Assembly: GCA_033977485.1 (NCBI GenBank)
Contig: CM066990.1
Coordinates: forward strand, 10,815,501 to 10,879,500
Direction of reading: 5' to 3'
Origin: Hydrangea macrophylla
Lineage: Eukaryota; Streptophyta; Magnoliopsida; Cornales; Hydrangeaceae
Length of the DNA: 64,000 nucleotides
Each line of letters begins with the position of its first letter. Positions within the stretch are counted from its first letter, which is position 1. The translations under genes and the position numbers were made by a program. A model generated the notes under the pieces. That model was not told the origin of the DNA. It saw nothing but the letters and a program-made list of their open reading frames with translations, and ran no database searches. Below, piece by piece: positions 1-10,497 of the stretch.

Positions 1-1720
1 TATGCAAACGTCATGCTTATCATGTCTTCCCTACGTATGACGCACATTACTTGACGCGTTAGTCATAAAAGATTGTCTAATCCTTTGACTGATGCGAAAA
101 TCTGTTACAGGGGTCACGAAGATGCCTTTGAATTGATTTTCGAGGGTTAACGCAAATCTGTTGCGAGAACCGAGAATATAAATCCGTTATACTCTCAAGA
201 CAAAGGATCGACGCAAATCTGTTATGAAGAACGAGGGTTAACGCAAATTTGTTGCAAAAACTGAGAATGTAAATATGTTACACTCCCAACTAGAGGATCG
301 ACGTAAATTTGTTACGAAGACCGACAATATAAATTTGTTATATTCTCAAAACGAGGGTTGACGCAAATTTGTTGCAAAAACCGAGAGTGCAAATCTGTTA
401 CATTCTCAAACAAAGGATCAATGTAAATATGTTACGAGGATCGAGGGTTAATGCAAATATGTTGCGAGAATCGAGAGTGCAAATATGTTACATTCTCAAA
501 CAAAGGATCAATGCAAATATGTTACGAGGATCAAGGGTTAACGCAAATATGTTGCGACAATCGAGAGTGCAAATATGTTACACTCCCAACCAGAGGATCG
601 ACGTAAGTTTGTTATATTCTCAAAACGAGGGTTGACGCAAATTTGTTGCGAAAACTGAGAATGTAAATATGTTACACTCCCAACCAGAGGATCGATGTAA
701 ATTTGTTACGAAGACTGAGAATGTAAATTTGTTATATTCTCAAAATGAGGGTTGACGCAAATTTGTTGCGAAAACCGAGAATGTAAATATGTTACACTCC
801 CAACCAAGAGGATCGACGTAAATATGTTACGAAGACCGAGAATATAAATTTGTTATATTCTCAAAACGGGGGTTGACGCAAATTTGTTGCGAAAACCGAG
901 AATGTAAATATGTTACACTCCCAACCAAGAGGATCGACGTAAATATGTCACGAAGACCGAGAATATAAATTTGTTATATTCTCAAAACAAGGGTTGACGT
1001 AAATTTGTTGCGAAAATCGAGAATGTAATATGTTGCATTCCCAACCAAGAGGATTGACGTAAATATGTTACGAAGACCGAGAATATAAATTTGTTATATT
1101 CTCAAAATGAGGGTTGACGCAAATTTGTTGCGAAAACCGATAATGTAAATATGTTACACTCCCAACCAGAGGATAGACGTAAATTTGTTACGAAGACCGA
1201 GAATATAAATTTGTTATATTCTCAAAACGAGGGTTGACGCAAATTTGTTGCGAAAATCGAGAATGTAAATATGTTACACTCCCAACCAAGAGGATTGACG
1301 TAAATTTGTTACGAAGACCGAGAATATAAATTTGTTATATTCTCAAAACGAGGATTGACGCAAATTTGTTGCGAAAATCGAGAATGTAAATATGTTACAC
1401 TCCCAACCAAGAGGATCGACGTAAATATGTTACGAATACCGAGAATATAAATTTGTTATATTCTCAAAACGAGGTTTGACACAAATTTGTTGCAAAAATC
1501 GAGAATGTAAATATGTTACACTCCCAACCAGAGGATCGACGTAAATTTGTTACGAAGACCGAGAATATAAATTTGTTATATTCTCAAAACGAGGGTTGAC
1601 ACAAATTTGTTGCAAAAACCGAGAATGTAAATATGTTACACTCCCAACCAAGAGGATCGACGTAAATATGTTACGAAGACCGAGAATATAAATTTGTTAT
1701 ATTCTCAAAACAAGGACAAC
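1..1720. repeat. Hierarchical satellite-like array, about 120-bp unit
   Basis: About 14 head-to-tail units. Successive GGTTGACGC landmarks lie 120-121 bp apart at about 871, 992, 1112, 1232, 1352, 1473 and 1593. Each unit is two related halves of about 60 bp, one with CAAATTTGTTGCGAAAACC and the other with TAAATTTGTTACGAAGACC. Each half splits again into two related pieces of about 30 bp built on AAATxTGTTxx. Units from about 650 rightwards are regular; those left of 650 are irregular. In Ogre-A sense the array lies in the 3' UTR. Short open frames over it are by-products of the repeat and are not genes. Confidence 0.9.
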
Positions 1721-1944
1721 CATATTTGGATAGATCAGGAGTCAATTAGACTCAAAGAATTTTCAAATTTTCAAAATTTGGGAGTCGAATTGACTCGAAC
1801 GAATTCAAATTTTCAAAGAAAATTTCAAATTTCAAAATCGGAGTCACTTCGACTACACAAAAATTTCAATTTACAACAATAGAGTCAATTTGACTCAGAA
1901 AAATTTGAATTTTCAAAATCGGGAGTTTGAATGAGACTCAAAGA
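1721..1944. repeat. Diverged repeats with GAGTC...GACTC half-palindromes
   Basis: Several copies of a degenerate unit of about 60 bp. Each pairs a GAGTCxAxTxxGACTC palindrome with an AAATTTTCAAA stretch. The same unit recurs at about 2440-2690, on the far side of the next array. Confidence 0.6.
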
Positions 1945-2310
1945 ATCATTGAGGAACAATGCGAATGCGAGGTTGCCATTGAGGACTAAAACAAATTATG
2001 CTGCCATTGAGGACTAATGATGCTGCCATTGGGGGCTAATGCAAAAGATGCTGTCATTCAGGACTAATGCAAGGTTGCCATTGAGGACTAATGCAAAAGA
2101 TGCTGCCATTGAGGACTAACGCAAAATTAACACCGATAATGCTGCCATTGAGGACTAATGCACGGTTGCCATTGAGGACTAACACCAATAATGCTGCCAT
2201 TGAGGACTAATGCACGGTTGCCATTGAGGACTAACACCGATAATACTGCCATTGAGGACTAATGCAAGGTTGTAGAAAGCTGCCATTGAGGACTTATGCT
2301 TAGAGAAGAG
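1945..2310. repeat. Short tandem array, unit GCCATTGAGGACTAATGC
   Basis: More than a dozen copies of TGCCATTGAGGACTAA separated by spacers that alternate between GCAAGGT, GCAAAAGATGC and CACCGATAATGC. This gives a basic step near 20-25 bp and a loose higher-order step. It splits the GAGTC/GACTC repeats in two. Confidence 0.8.
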
Positions 2311-3266
2311 AAGATATTAGTCACCAGCCACTCATTAAATTATAAAAAATGATGGTCAAAAGCCACTCAGGGACTTATATTGCAAAAGTGGAGATCAACA
2401 ACCTTGTAAGGAGACTTACGTAAATTTTATTCAAAAAAAAAAAATCGAGAGTCAATCAAACTCAAATCAATTTAATTTTCAAAACCAGGAGTTAATCAGA
2501 CTCCATTCAACTCAGATTTTCAAAATCAAAAATCAATCAGACTCCATTTATTTCACTTTCCACATCAAGAGTCAGTCAGACTCAAATAAGTTCAATTTTA
2601 CCAAAATCCAGAGTTATTTTGACTCAAATCAAGTTTGAATTCCACTTATTAGGAGTCGATCAGACTTAATTCAAATTATTTTCTAAACGAGACTCAAAGA
2701 ATTTGAACGGAGCTAATAGAATGATTTTTTTTGCATTTGCGGACCTACATCGATTCTGTCAAAAGAGGGAAGTCACCCTTGCCCCTAGTCTTGGACTCTT
2801 CTCATATCTTCACTTGAATATCATGTTGTGATAGTGTTCGAAACCTCTACTCGTATTGCTCTTGGGATGCTCATGGAGACTTGTCAAATGTTTATTCATC
2901 ATCTTAAACCCACACAATGGAGACCATTTATTGACTCATCAAAGGAGAATAGACTTGACAAAGCCAATTATACAAGACGACTGACTCAAATTCTGTATTA
3001 TTATGAATCAACGTGCTTTCAACGTGAATGATGTATCATCTCACCTTTCATTTATTCATCATCTTACAAATGGTAGTGCTTTGCTGATAAATCTAAACTT
3101 TGAAAACTTCCCCTTTTTGATTTAGCAAATTCTTTGCCCATCTAGAATGTGCTTCGAATTAATGCTTTATCTTATAGAACGAAAGGCACTCTATTTCAAT
3201 CTTTCAAAACAAAACTCAATTACTTGAGAACTTGCCACTGGCATAGAGGATTTTTTGGCAAACAAA

Positions 3267-3480
3267 GTTTGCCCCTAGCCTTAAGGGCAAATAGACTCAT
3301 CCAAGGATTTTGAGAACATGATGGTACAGGATGCCTTTAGTCCATTTACTCCCAACCTAGAGGTAATCATCATGAATATGGTGGGCTAAAGCGGGAAACC
3401 CAATGCTGATGGGAAAACTTTGTTTGCCCCTGGTTTGGCAATAGATATATGGCTCCAGGCAAACACAAATTTGCCCCTAG
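3267..3480 (-). other. Three polypurine-tract-like motifs in Ogre-A 3' UTR
   Basis: In sense, CTAGGGGCAAAC-type strings lie at about 3278-3267, 3431-3421 and 3480-3470, with a weaker one near 2780. They match the core of the true polypurine tract (AGGGGCAAAC) that precedes the Tat-1 and right-edge LTRs. Confidence 0.6.
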
Positions 3481-3562
3481 TCTAAAAGAAGGAAACCAAA
3501 GGTGCAAAGGGTGATGCTTTTGGTTTATGAATGGTTATAGACCGAGAACCTTGGAAAGTTTG

Positions 3563-3708
3563 CCTACTTATCCCCAAGTGGGAATCAGGTCCAAAGTAGT
3601 TCGGCTTAGGCTTGAAAGAGAAATATCACGTGGTGCAATGGTGTTTGTGACCGAACCTCACTAGCTGCCTACGTATCCCCAAGTGGGAATCAGGTCAAAA
3701 CGTAGTTC
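3563..3708 (-). other. Hairpin module HP1, two copies (Ogre-A)
   Basis: The copies lie at 3563-3604 and 3667-3708 (sense = minus). Each has an outer stem near GAACTAC...GTAGGC and an inner stem ATTCCC / GGGGAT closed by ACTT. The outer arms read CTACTT/AAGTAG in one copy and CTACGT/ACGTAG in the other, so pairing is kept although the bases changed. Tat-1 carries three more copies. Confidence 0.7.
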
Positions 3709-4352
3709 ATTTGAGGCTGGAGGTCTTGAAGGAATAAGGCTTCAAGAATTTGTGGGCTTTTCAAGCCATGTTTTCATTTGGGTCCCATGAGTGCTCTTTC
3801 TGAAATGGGTTGCTTGTGGTAGCCTTTGGACAGGAATATGAACTACTTCTCCCTTTTATGCATTTTTTCTTTTCCTCTTTTCTTCCTTCTCTTTTTTTTT
3901 TGTTTTGTGGCGGTTGATTCTTTTCACCTTATCACTAGCCAGTCAATCTTTACAACTCTCATAATATATCGTGTTTTAATCATACTCTATTATACTCACA
4001 AAGTAATATCAGCCCTCCAAATCACTCTTTATCTTTCTCAAAGATATTTCTGCATTGTTTTAGGCCCACTTATCACTTATCCATTGAGTTTCTAAAAAAA
4101 ATTAATTGATACGTTCAAATCTCTCTTTTCATTTCCAATTTCTTTTCTTTGTTGAGAATAACACAAAGCCTTGGGATAATTCATGTACCAATGATGTACT
4201 TTGAAGTGCTCAAGGATTCTCAATCTTATTTATTCTCTGCTTTTTCCTTTCTTTTCTTTACCTCACTCTCTCTTATTCTCTTCATGATTTTGACTGGCTA
4301 GGATTCAGATTTTGAAATCAACACGCATCTTCTCTTTTTTTTTCCTCTAACT

Positions 4353-4494
4353 TTTGCCTAGGCGCCCTTCCGGGTTTTCATCATAGCGAGCTCATTCTCT
4401 ATTTTATTCTTCTTCTCTCTTTTTATTTTCTCCTCTTTTTTTTGTGCTCTCACTTTTGCCTAGGCGCCCTTTCGGGTTTTCATCCTAGCGAGCT
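4353..4494 (-). other. Hairpin module HP2, two copies (Ogre-A)
   Basis: The copies lie at 4353-4393 and 4453-4494. In sense each runs GAGCTCGCTA...GCGCCTAGGC, with an inner stem CCC-GGAA-GGG in one and CCC-GAAA-GGG in the other. Both loops fit the GNRA tetraloop class. The outer CTAGG/CCTAG pairing is perfect in the 4453 copy and weakened in the 4353 copy. Confidence 0.7.
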
Positions 4495-5048
4495 CTTTCT
4501 TTTCTCTCTCCCTCTCTCCTCATTTTGGAAGAAGAAGTTCATTTAAAATATCTGGCTACCACCAAGGACCAAGTTTATGGCTTTGGATTGTGGGCTCATC
4601 TTTTAGGCTTGGTATTTGGATGGTGAGCAAGCCTCAAGTTCCAAGTTTATCTTTTCAAAATTGAGCAAGGGCATCTTTAAATTCTTAAAGTAAAGCTAGT
4701 CAATTACTCCTCTTTGGTTTTGGCACAAAATTTGCTTTGATCACTTGGGGATCTTTTTCAATGCAAAGATTTATTAACCAAGTATTTTCCATGATCGTTT
4801 GAAAAAGTGATTTTTGATTTTTGATTTTTTTATGGCTTAATGATCCATTCATTCACAACTTAGCACACTAAATCAAGCAAAATGAGACTTTATTCAACTA
4901 GGATAGAAGGAGGGTTACATCACTCGACTAGATAAAGAGACTTGAAAAATAAACTGGATAACCGACTGACTCAAAGACTTGACTGGACTTGACATTTGAC
5001 TCCAACATGACTCAACTCTAGTCTCAATTGGAGTGTCACAGAAGATTT

Positions 5049-6067
5049 TCAATTTATTGGGTCCCCGAGAGCATCCACATTTGCTTCAACAACAGTACTT
5101 CTAAACACTATCACTTCACTATCATCATTTGAACCTCCGAGTTTGCCTTCCTCCAACAGCATGTGTGTAGAAATATCATCCGCATCCATGGCCCAATTTT
5201 TAGTAGGACAGTATTCATCTGACTCATACCAAGTGTTGTCAATGCCTTTTCCACATTTGTTGATTGGGCCAGGGCCAGTTGGTTGTTGCGCACTCATAGA
5301 TGTAGTAAATCCTTTGAGGGTTCTCAGTGATGGCTGGGATTGAGAGGTTGGAGAGTGAAGAGTTTGCAAGTCAAGATCATTATGCCAAAGGTCACTCGGT
5401 GGATTTGGCAGAGGAGTGATGATTTTCTGATCAATGAGATCCTGGATCTCATGGCGGAGTCTCGAGCAAGAATTGGTATTGTGGCCTTGAGTCTGGTGAT
5501 AGGCGCAGTACAAGGATAGGTCATATTTGCGAGGTAAGGGATTTGATGGTGGCCTTGGATCCAGGGGATTGAGGTGACCACTCTTGATGAGGTGACAAGG
5601 GCCATGGATAATGTCATGCCAAGGTTGGTGAATATTCTTGATCTGCCGGCTCGACTTAATTTCGGATTCGACTTTGAACTTGAGTTGCCTTTTGGGTTGA
5701 GATGTGGGTTTGGAATAACTCTTTGGTTCGTTGGGATTGGGCATGGATATGGGCTTTGGTGAATGGTTGAGCTTGGATATGGACTTTGGGGATAGGTTGG
5801 ATTTGGACATGCGCTTTGGTGATTGGTTGGACTTGGATGTGGATTTTGGTGCTCGGCCGGGTGATCCATTATTCCCTTCTCCAATTTGTTCATCACTACC
5901 TCATTCAAACCCACTTGCTTTTTGAGTAACTGATAGAGCTCAAGCGTTACCCTCTCCAATTGATTCACCCTTAAGTTCTGTTGCTCAATAGTGGCTTGCA
6001 GCTTGTTCACTCTCTCTTCCAAATCTCTTAAGGCCATTGGCGAATCAATCTCAAGATGATGGTCCAT
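5049..6067 (-). pseudogene. gag: gag of Ogre-A, rearranged and frameshifted
   Basis: Gag forms the particle and packages element RNA. The frame starts at ATG 6067 with MDHHLEIDSPMALRDLEERV. It continues as a probable coiled coil (heptad-like LEERVNKLQATIEQQNLRV) up to about residue 60, then a Pro/Ser/Asn-rich repeat region. A frame change between about 5810 and 5640 leads into a second open frame. That frame holds the zinc-knuckle-like segment CAYHQTQGHNTNSC followed by SRLRHEIQDLID, typical of Ogre gag C-termini, and stops at 5049. The capsid core usual for Tat gag is not seen, so the gene is short for the family. No protease follows. The element sense strand is the minus strand, and the LTR and primer site upstream agree with this direction. 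Confidence 0.75.
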
Positions 6068-7469
6068 GTTCTCCTAAAATCAAGAAGACGAACCCAAGAT
6101 GTTAGAAGTGTCCTCGCTAGGGGATCTGGTTGTTCCACTCTTTCTATAGGTTCACGACATGAAAAGGCCCGCATGCAGAATCGATTTTCAGGAGGTAAGG
6201 AATTTTGATGAATTATTTTGATCTTAATTGGAAGGAAAATGTTGTGGATTTGTATGATACATGTATGCAATGATATTTGTTAATGTGATAAACATTTTCA
6301 TGCTTTGATGATTTGGTGCAACTAAATGCATGCACCGTACATATGGCACACGGATGAAATGCACGTGTGTACCTACTCTATATGCAAAAGAAAAGAAAAT
6401 CCTAATCCTAACACATAACACATAAACACATAAAATCTTCACCCATGTCAAGTGCTCCAATTCCTCTTTTCATTGTGATCCTCGTTACCCTTTCAAAGGT
6501 CTGGCATTCAAAATTTTCAAAATTCATTTGAAAAACATTTCTTTAAATGATGGGATCTTTCAAAAACAATTCTCAAGGATTTTGAATCTTTTATTTTAAA
6601 AAAAAAATGAGGATGTGAAAACATTTCTCAATAAAGATGATTGGATTGAAATCCTTAAAAATTCATTTGAAGAGAATTTTTTTTTTCAAAAACAATTCCC
6701 AAAATTTTTTGGATTTTTCCTTAGAATATGATCATGTGAAAATATACCTTAACAGAGGTTAGTTTGGAGCTTTAATGAACTCCTAAGAGATTTTTTTATT
6801 TTTTTTATTTTAAAGAGCGATTGAAAACTTTGAGAAAAAAAAAAGATACGACAAAAGATCTGTTTTGCTTTCAAAGATGGATTTAAAATTCTTTGGGTAG
6901 AAAGATCACCTGATCGGATTATCACCGTACTTTTCATGAATTCGGATACATACAAGGTCAATGATGCTTAGCTAACATGATATAATAAGTATAATCTTAT
7001 AATCAAGGTTCGACATGTTCTCAAAATGTCGTGGAACATGAGGAGAAATTGCTAAAAGGTGATTAAAAGATTATACATCTTTCATAAAGCAAGTATCGTC
7101 ATCATCTCAAGTAATCCCTTCTGGGCATACAAAATTTCCTAGCACATAATCCTAATCAAGAATTGATTTCCTAAGATCGAAAGGTTCTATAGAAGCTATC
7201 ATGCAAAGGCTGGGTTTTGGTCAAATAAGGGACCCTTGACACACATCCGATAGGATGCTGCATATACCAAATCATGGTACGAGATCAAGAGTGATCACAC
7301 AGTCCCATGATGACTTGACCGATCGGGTTGCCCCGAGTCTCCAAGGTCATAGTTCTGTGCAATCAACTAGCGAGACATGCAAGTGCAATGCAACAGGCAC
7401 ACAAATTAATTAATTCGATTAAAATGATGCTTTCAAGTCTAATCCTCGAGTGAACCCAAAATCAAAAAC
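6068..7469 (-). other. 5' leader of Ogre-A between primer site and gag
   Basis: AT-rich and non-coding, with long A/T homopolymer stretches at 6590-6850. Short open frames at 6224-6460 and 6749-6961 show no recognisable domain. Ogre elements may carry an extra ORF here, but I see none I can defend. Confidence 0.6.
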
Positions 7470-7519
7470 CTGGTCTGCGAAACCAGAGATTCTGGGTTCG
7501 ATCCCCAGCAGAGTCGCCA
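7470..7519 (-). promoter_or_regulatory. Extended primer-binding site: 50-nt copy of the 3' part of tRNA-Arg
   Basis: Read on the plus strand this is tRNA positions 27-76. It has anticodon stem CTGGT/ACCAG, loop CTGCGAA, variable loop AGATT, T stem CTGGG/CCCAG with loop TTCGATC, acceptor strand CAGAGTC, G73 and CCA. Both stems pair perfectly. It ends three bases from the LTR, exactly where a primer-binding site belongs for an element read on the minus strand. The usual site is the last 12-20 bases; here the match runs 50. No D arm or 5' acceptor strand precedes it, so it is not a tRNA gene. Arg identity is from memory of plant tRNA-Arg acceptor and T-arm sequences. Confidence 0.85.
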
Positions 7520-7522
7520 GAT

Positions 7523-10497
7523 TGTGGATATCGCATTTTTCTTACCCACAACTTTTCTTTTAAAGTTCTTTTAAATTTCAAATTCAAAACAAATGAGTCG
7601 CCACTTAATTTTTAAAAGGAAAATTAAGAAACTATTTTAAAGCAACCGATCTTTTGCGAAACCAAAGATTAACTAGGTCCGGTGATTATAGAATGAGAAG
7701 GGAAGGAGCCCATCGGACTAAAACACCCCTTCTCACCCTATCTCGCAATAGGCCTCTACTCAACATCCTTTTAATTGAATTATTAAATTAAATGTGCCCT
7801 CAACTAATACATATGTATAAATATACATCACAAAAGCATGTCCAAAGGGGTGTAAAATTGCAATTGATAAAATATCATTCAAAAGCCATGTAATTCAAAT
7901 AGCAAGCAATATGATATGCAATAGGGAACAAGGGAACTTACCCGGGATCCAGCAGTGATATTAAACGTGCAATGCATACAAGCAAAAGAAAATCCTAAAA
8001 AGGGGTCTCTAATCACATATACACATAAGGCAATATCTTAATTCTAATGTGTCGCACATGAGGTTGAAAAATCAATAAAATCAAGAAATAAAAATAAATT
8101 AAAGGGGGTCCTAGAAATCATACCTTAATAGCGCTACAAAACAAAGGGTTAGTCCACATGCTTCACATAATAATATGATATCAAACAATCAATCCTAATT
8201 TTCTAGCTTAAATCTAGCAAGCACGAAATCCAACTTTATCCAATTACTAGTTCTAATTATAAGCATTAATGTACATGAATGAATATGAACAAGGATAAGA
8301 CATGGATTTATTCACTAATTTGGATCACTTAGCCTTTGGATTTAAGCCTAATTAATCGTTATTAAGATATGGTTTAAGCCCTAAGTAATAGGAGAATCAT
8401 TTGGACCATTATTTACAAAGTTGGTCAAATGTGTCATAAAATTCTGAAAATTGCAGAGAGCAGACCAGAACTTTAAAAAAAGAAAAAGCATGCTTCCCAT
8501 GGTTCGATGTTGGTGAATTTTGGACACAAGATACCTCTGTGAGTCTAGTTTCCAAATCAAAAAGAAAATCAAAGTTTCAACGGTTAGATCTCTGGGAAAA
8601 GGAGAAACACCAGACATCACTTAGAGATGTACAACTCTCTGTCCAGAGTTCTTGCACGATTTTCTAAAAATAGCAAAAAAATCAGAAATGCTTTGTTCTT
8701 TTTAGGGTGACTTCCTAACACATTAATCTACTTAGAAACAATTATTTTGGGTCGCAAACACTTTATTAAAGCATTAATTTACTTATTTCAAAAGAGTGTT
8801 ACTGTGCTGAAACTTTGGACAGATTGTAGTGTCCTTACAAAACTCACAACCAAACCACTTTAGACATGAAACCACCTTAAAACAAAAAAATACAGTGGTA
8901 GAATATTGTGTTGTTGACACTTTTTCATTGGTTTCACTCGATTTCAACGGTTAGATCTCGAACTAAAAATCTTTGATCAAAAATAGTTTGTGAACTCACT
9001 GTTTTCACATGTCAAGTTCAACTCTTATTTGCTAATCCCAACTATTGAATCATGAAGTTGGACTTAAACTAAGCCATCTTCTCCTACCATTTGATGGTCA
9101 TTGGATTGGAGACTAAAAGACCTTTATATTTATAGATTCCAAGTGAAGTATGAATGGACTTCATGAAATCTCAAGATAAAGAATCTAAACCATGGAGATG
9201 TGCTTTAGACTCAAAACCACTTCCTCCTACCATTTGATGGTCATTGGAGATGAAGATATGACTAGTATTCATGAGTCTCAAAGGAATATAGAAAGGATTC
9301 CATGAAACATCAAATTTAGAGGACCCAAGTCATGAGTATGGACCTGTATCCATCTACTTGCTTATGAAATGAAGTGATGATCAAACTTTGATTCCCATGT
9401 GAGGCACAAGCTTACATGGGATTCAAAAGATCATGTTCAAAAGATTTCAAGAGAGATATTGAGAATCTCTAAGAGTCTCAAGAAGGAAGTATGATCAACA
9501 AAAGAAATGGAACAAAGAAAACAAAAAAGGTTTGAGGATTAGAGTCTCAAAAGAAAGAATGTAAACAAACAATCTATGGTTAGAGGATCACCTCCAAACT
9601 ATCCTCAACGTTCTTCTCCTTTGAAGATCTTCCAAACTCTTCTTCAAGCTCTCTAAACTCTCTCTTTTTGAATGGTGTTGTATGTTGTATGTTGTATCAC
9701 TCTCTTTTATCTTTTTTTTTTCACTCTCTTGCCTTCCTCTCTTGTTGTATCCCTCAAGGAAGATCCTCCCTCTTTTTTATAGACAAAAATTACCAAGTAT
9801 TTTCAGTGAATCCAGAGTAAAAGACAGGTGTAATCATCCCATTTGGTGGTACAATACGTACTTCCTGAAATTAGACAGACTGCTGCCCAGGGCGGCATTC
9901 AAAAGTTATCCGCGACAGTCTGTGACTGCCGCCGCGGCACTCCGCGACTGCCGTCGCGGCATTCCGTGACTGCCGCGCGGCTCTCAGTGAGTACCGCGCC
10001 AAATTATTGTTTGCCGTATTTTCGTCAACCTTACTTTATCAGATTTTTGTTTTTATCCGCATACACATACGTATTGTACCACAAAATACGGACTTTAAAA
10101 GCAATTGACAGTTAGAAAATGTCGGTGGCACTCAGTGAGTGCCGGGCCGGCACTCACCGAATGCCGTTCGGCATTTAGGGATTGCCGCTCGGCATTCACT
10201 GAATGCCGCAGAATTCTGCCGTGTGCCGTTTTTCTGCAGAACTTCCCTTTTTATGTCTTTTCTTTCTTCTCTTTTTCTTAAAGAAACTTATTCTTGAAGA
10301 TCTTTTCCGAAAATGGTGTTTTGCACCTGAATTCTCCTAAATACCTGGTATTTTCTTCTTTCTGTGAAATTTTATCGCGTTTGGAGAACTTTCTAAAGAG
10401 CTTGGAATACTTCGAATCTTTTCGATCCTTATCATCATCGGACGTGGAGGTGACGCTCTCCTAAATTCGACGGTCGGTCAAAATTGGGGTGTCTACA
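7523..10497 (-). repeat. 5' LTR of Ogre-A (2975 bp)
   Basis: Sense runs right to left from TGTAGACACCCCAATTTTG to GATATCCACA. It contains two clusters of GC-rich short inverted repeats based on GTGCCG/CGGCAC (10118-10222 and 9880-10000), then a TATA box at 9783-9775. Its last several hundred bases (7523 to about 7950) closely match the ends of the LTRs at 50624, 61056 and 44851. Short open frames within it are not genes. Confidence 0.9.
9775..9783 (-). promoter_or_regulatory. TATA box of Ogre-A LTR
   Basis: Sense CTATAAAAA lies about 715 bases from the LTR start. The other Tat LTRs have a TATA box roughly 600-1040 bases from their starts (20314, 29902, 53313, 54685 and 63323), so this is the likely core promoter of genomic RNA. 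Confidence 0.65.

Larger units (their letters stand above)
2311..5048 (-). other. 3' UTR of Ogre-A, no coding capacity
   Basis: This follows gag in sense. It contains a second block of GAGTC/GACTC repeats (about 2440-2690), long pyrimidine-rich tracts (3850-4540) and a possible polyadenylation signal AATAAA in sense near 4888. It also contains the hairpin modules listed separately. The small hydrophobic open frame at 3826-4095 reads through the pyrimidine tract and is not convincing. Confidence 0.7.
1..10497 (-). mobile_element. Ogre-A: minus-strand Tat/Ogre-type LTR retrotransposon, 3' LTR beyond left edge
   Basis: In sense order (right to left) the element has a 5' LTR (10497-7523), a tRNA-Arg primer site directly after it (7519-7470), a leader, a rearranged gag (6067-5049) and then a long non-coding 3' region with hairpin modules and tandem arrays. 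No protease, RT, RNase H or integrase is seen, so within the window it is a gag-only, non-autonomous derivative. The LTR begins TGTAGACACC and ends ATATCCACA in sense, as in the other Tat LTRs here. Its right end sits inside the RT of Tat-1. The 3' LTR is not in the window, so a target duplication cannot be checked; the candidate 5-mer right of the LTR is ATCGC (10498-10502). Confidence 0.85.

Noticed and set aside
369..635. Protein-coding ORF in the satellite
   Set aside because: The frame follows the repeat unit, and the peptide is only a translation of the 60-bp repeats.
1..1720. CRISPR-like array
   Set aside because: The units are contiguous and similar along their whole length, with no unique spacers, and the context is a plant retrotransposon.
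3826..4095. Small membrane protein
   Set aside because: Hydrophobicity comes from a pyrimidine-rich tract in the 3' UTR of a minus-strand element. No start context or homology is visible.
7470..7519. A nuclear tRNA-Arg gene
   Set aside because: Only the 3' 50 bases are present. There is no D arm or 5' acceptor strand, and CCA, which is not encoded in nuclear genes, is included. The place next to the LTR fits a primer site.
9682..10115. Arg/Ala-rich proteins
   Set aside because: These frames read through GC-rich inverted repeats inside an LTR.
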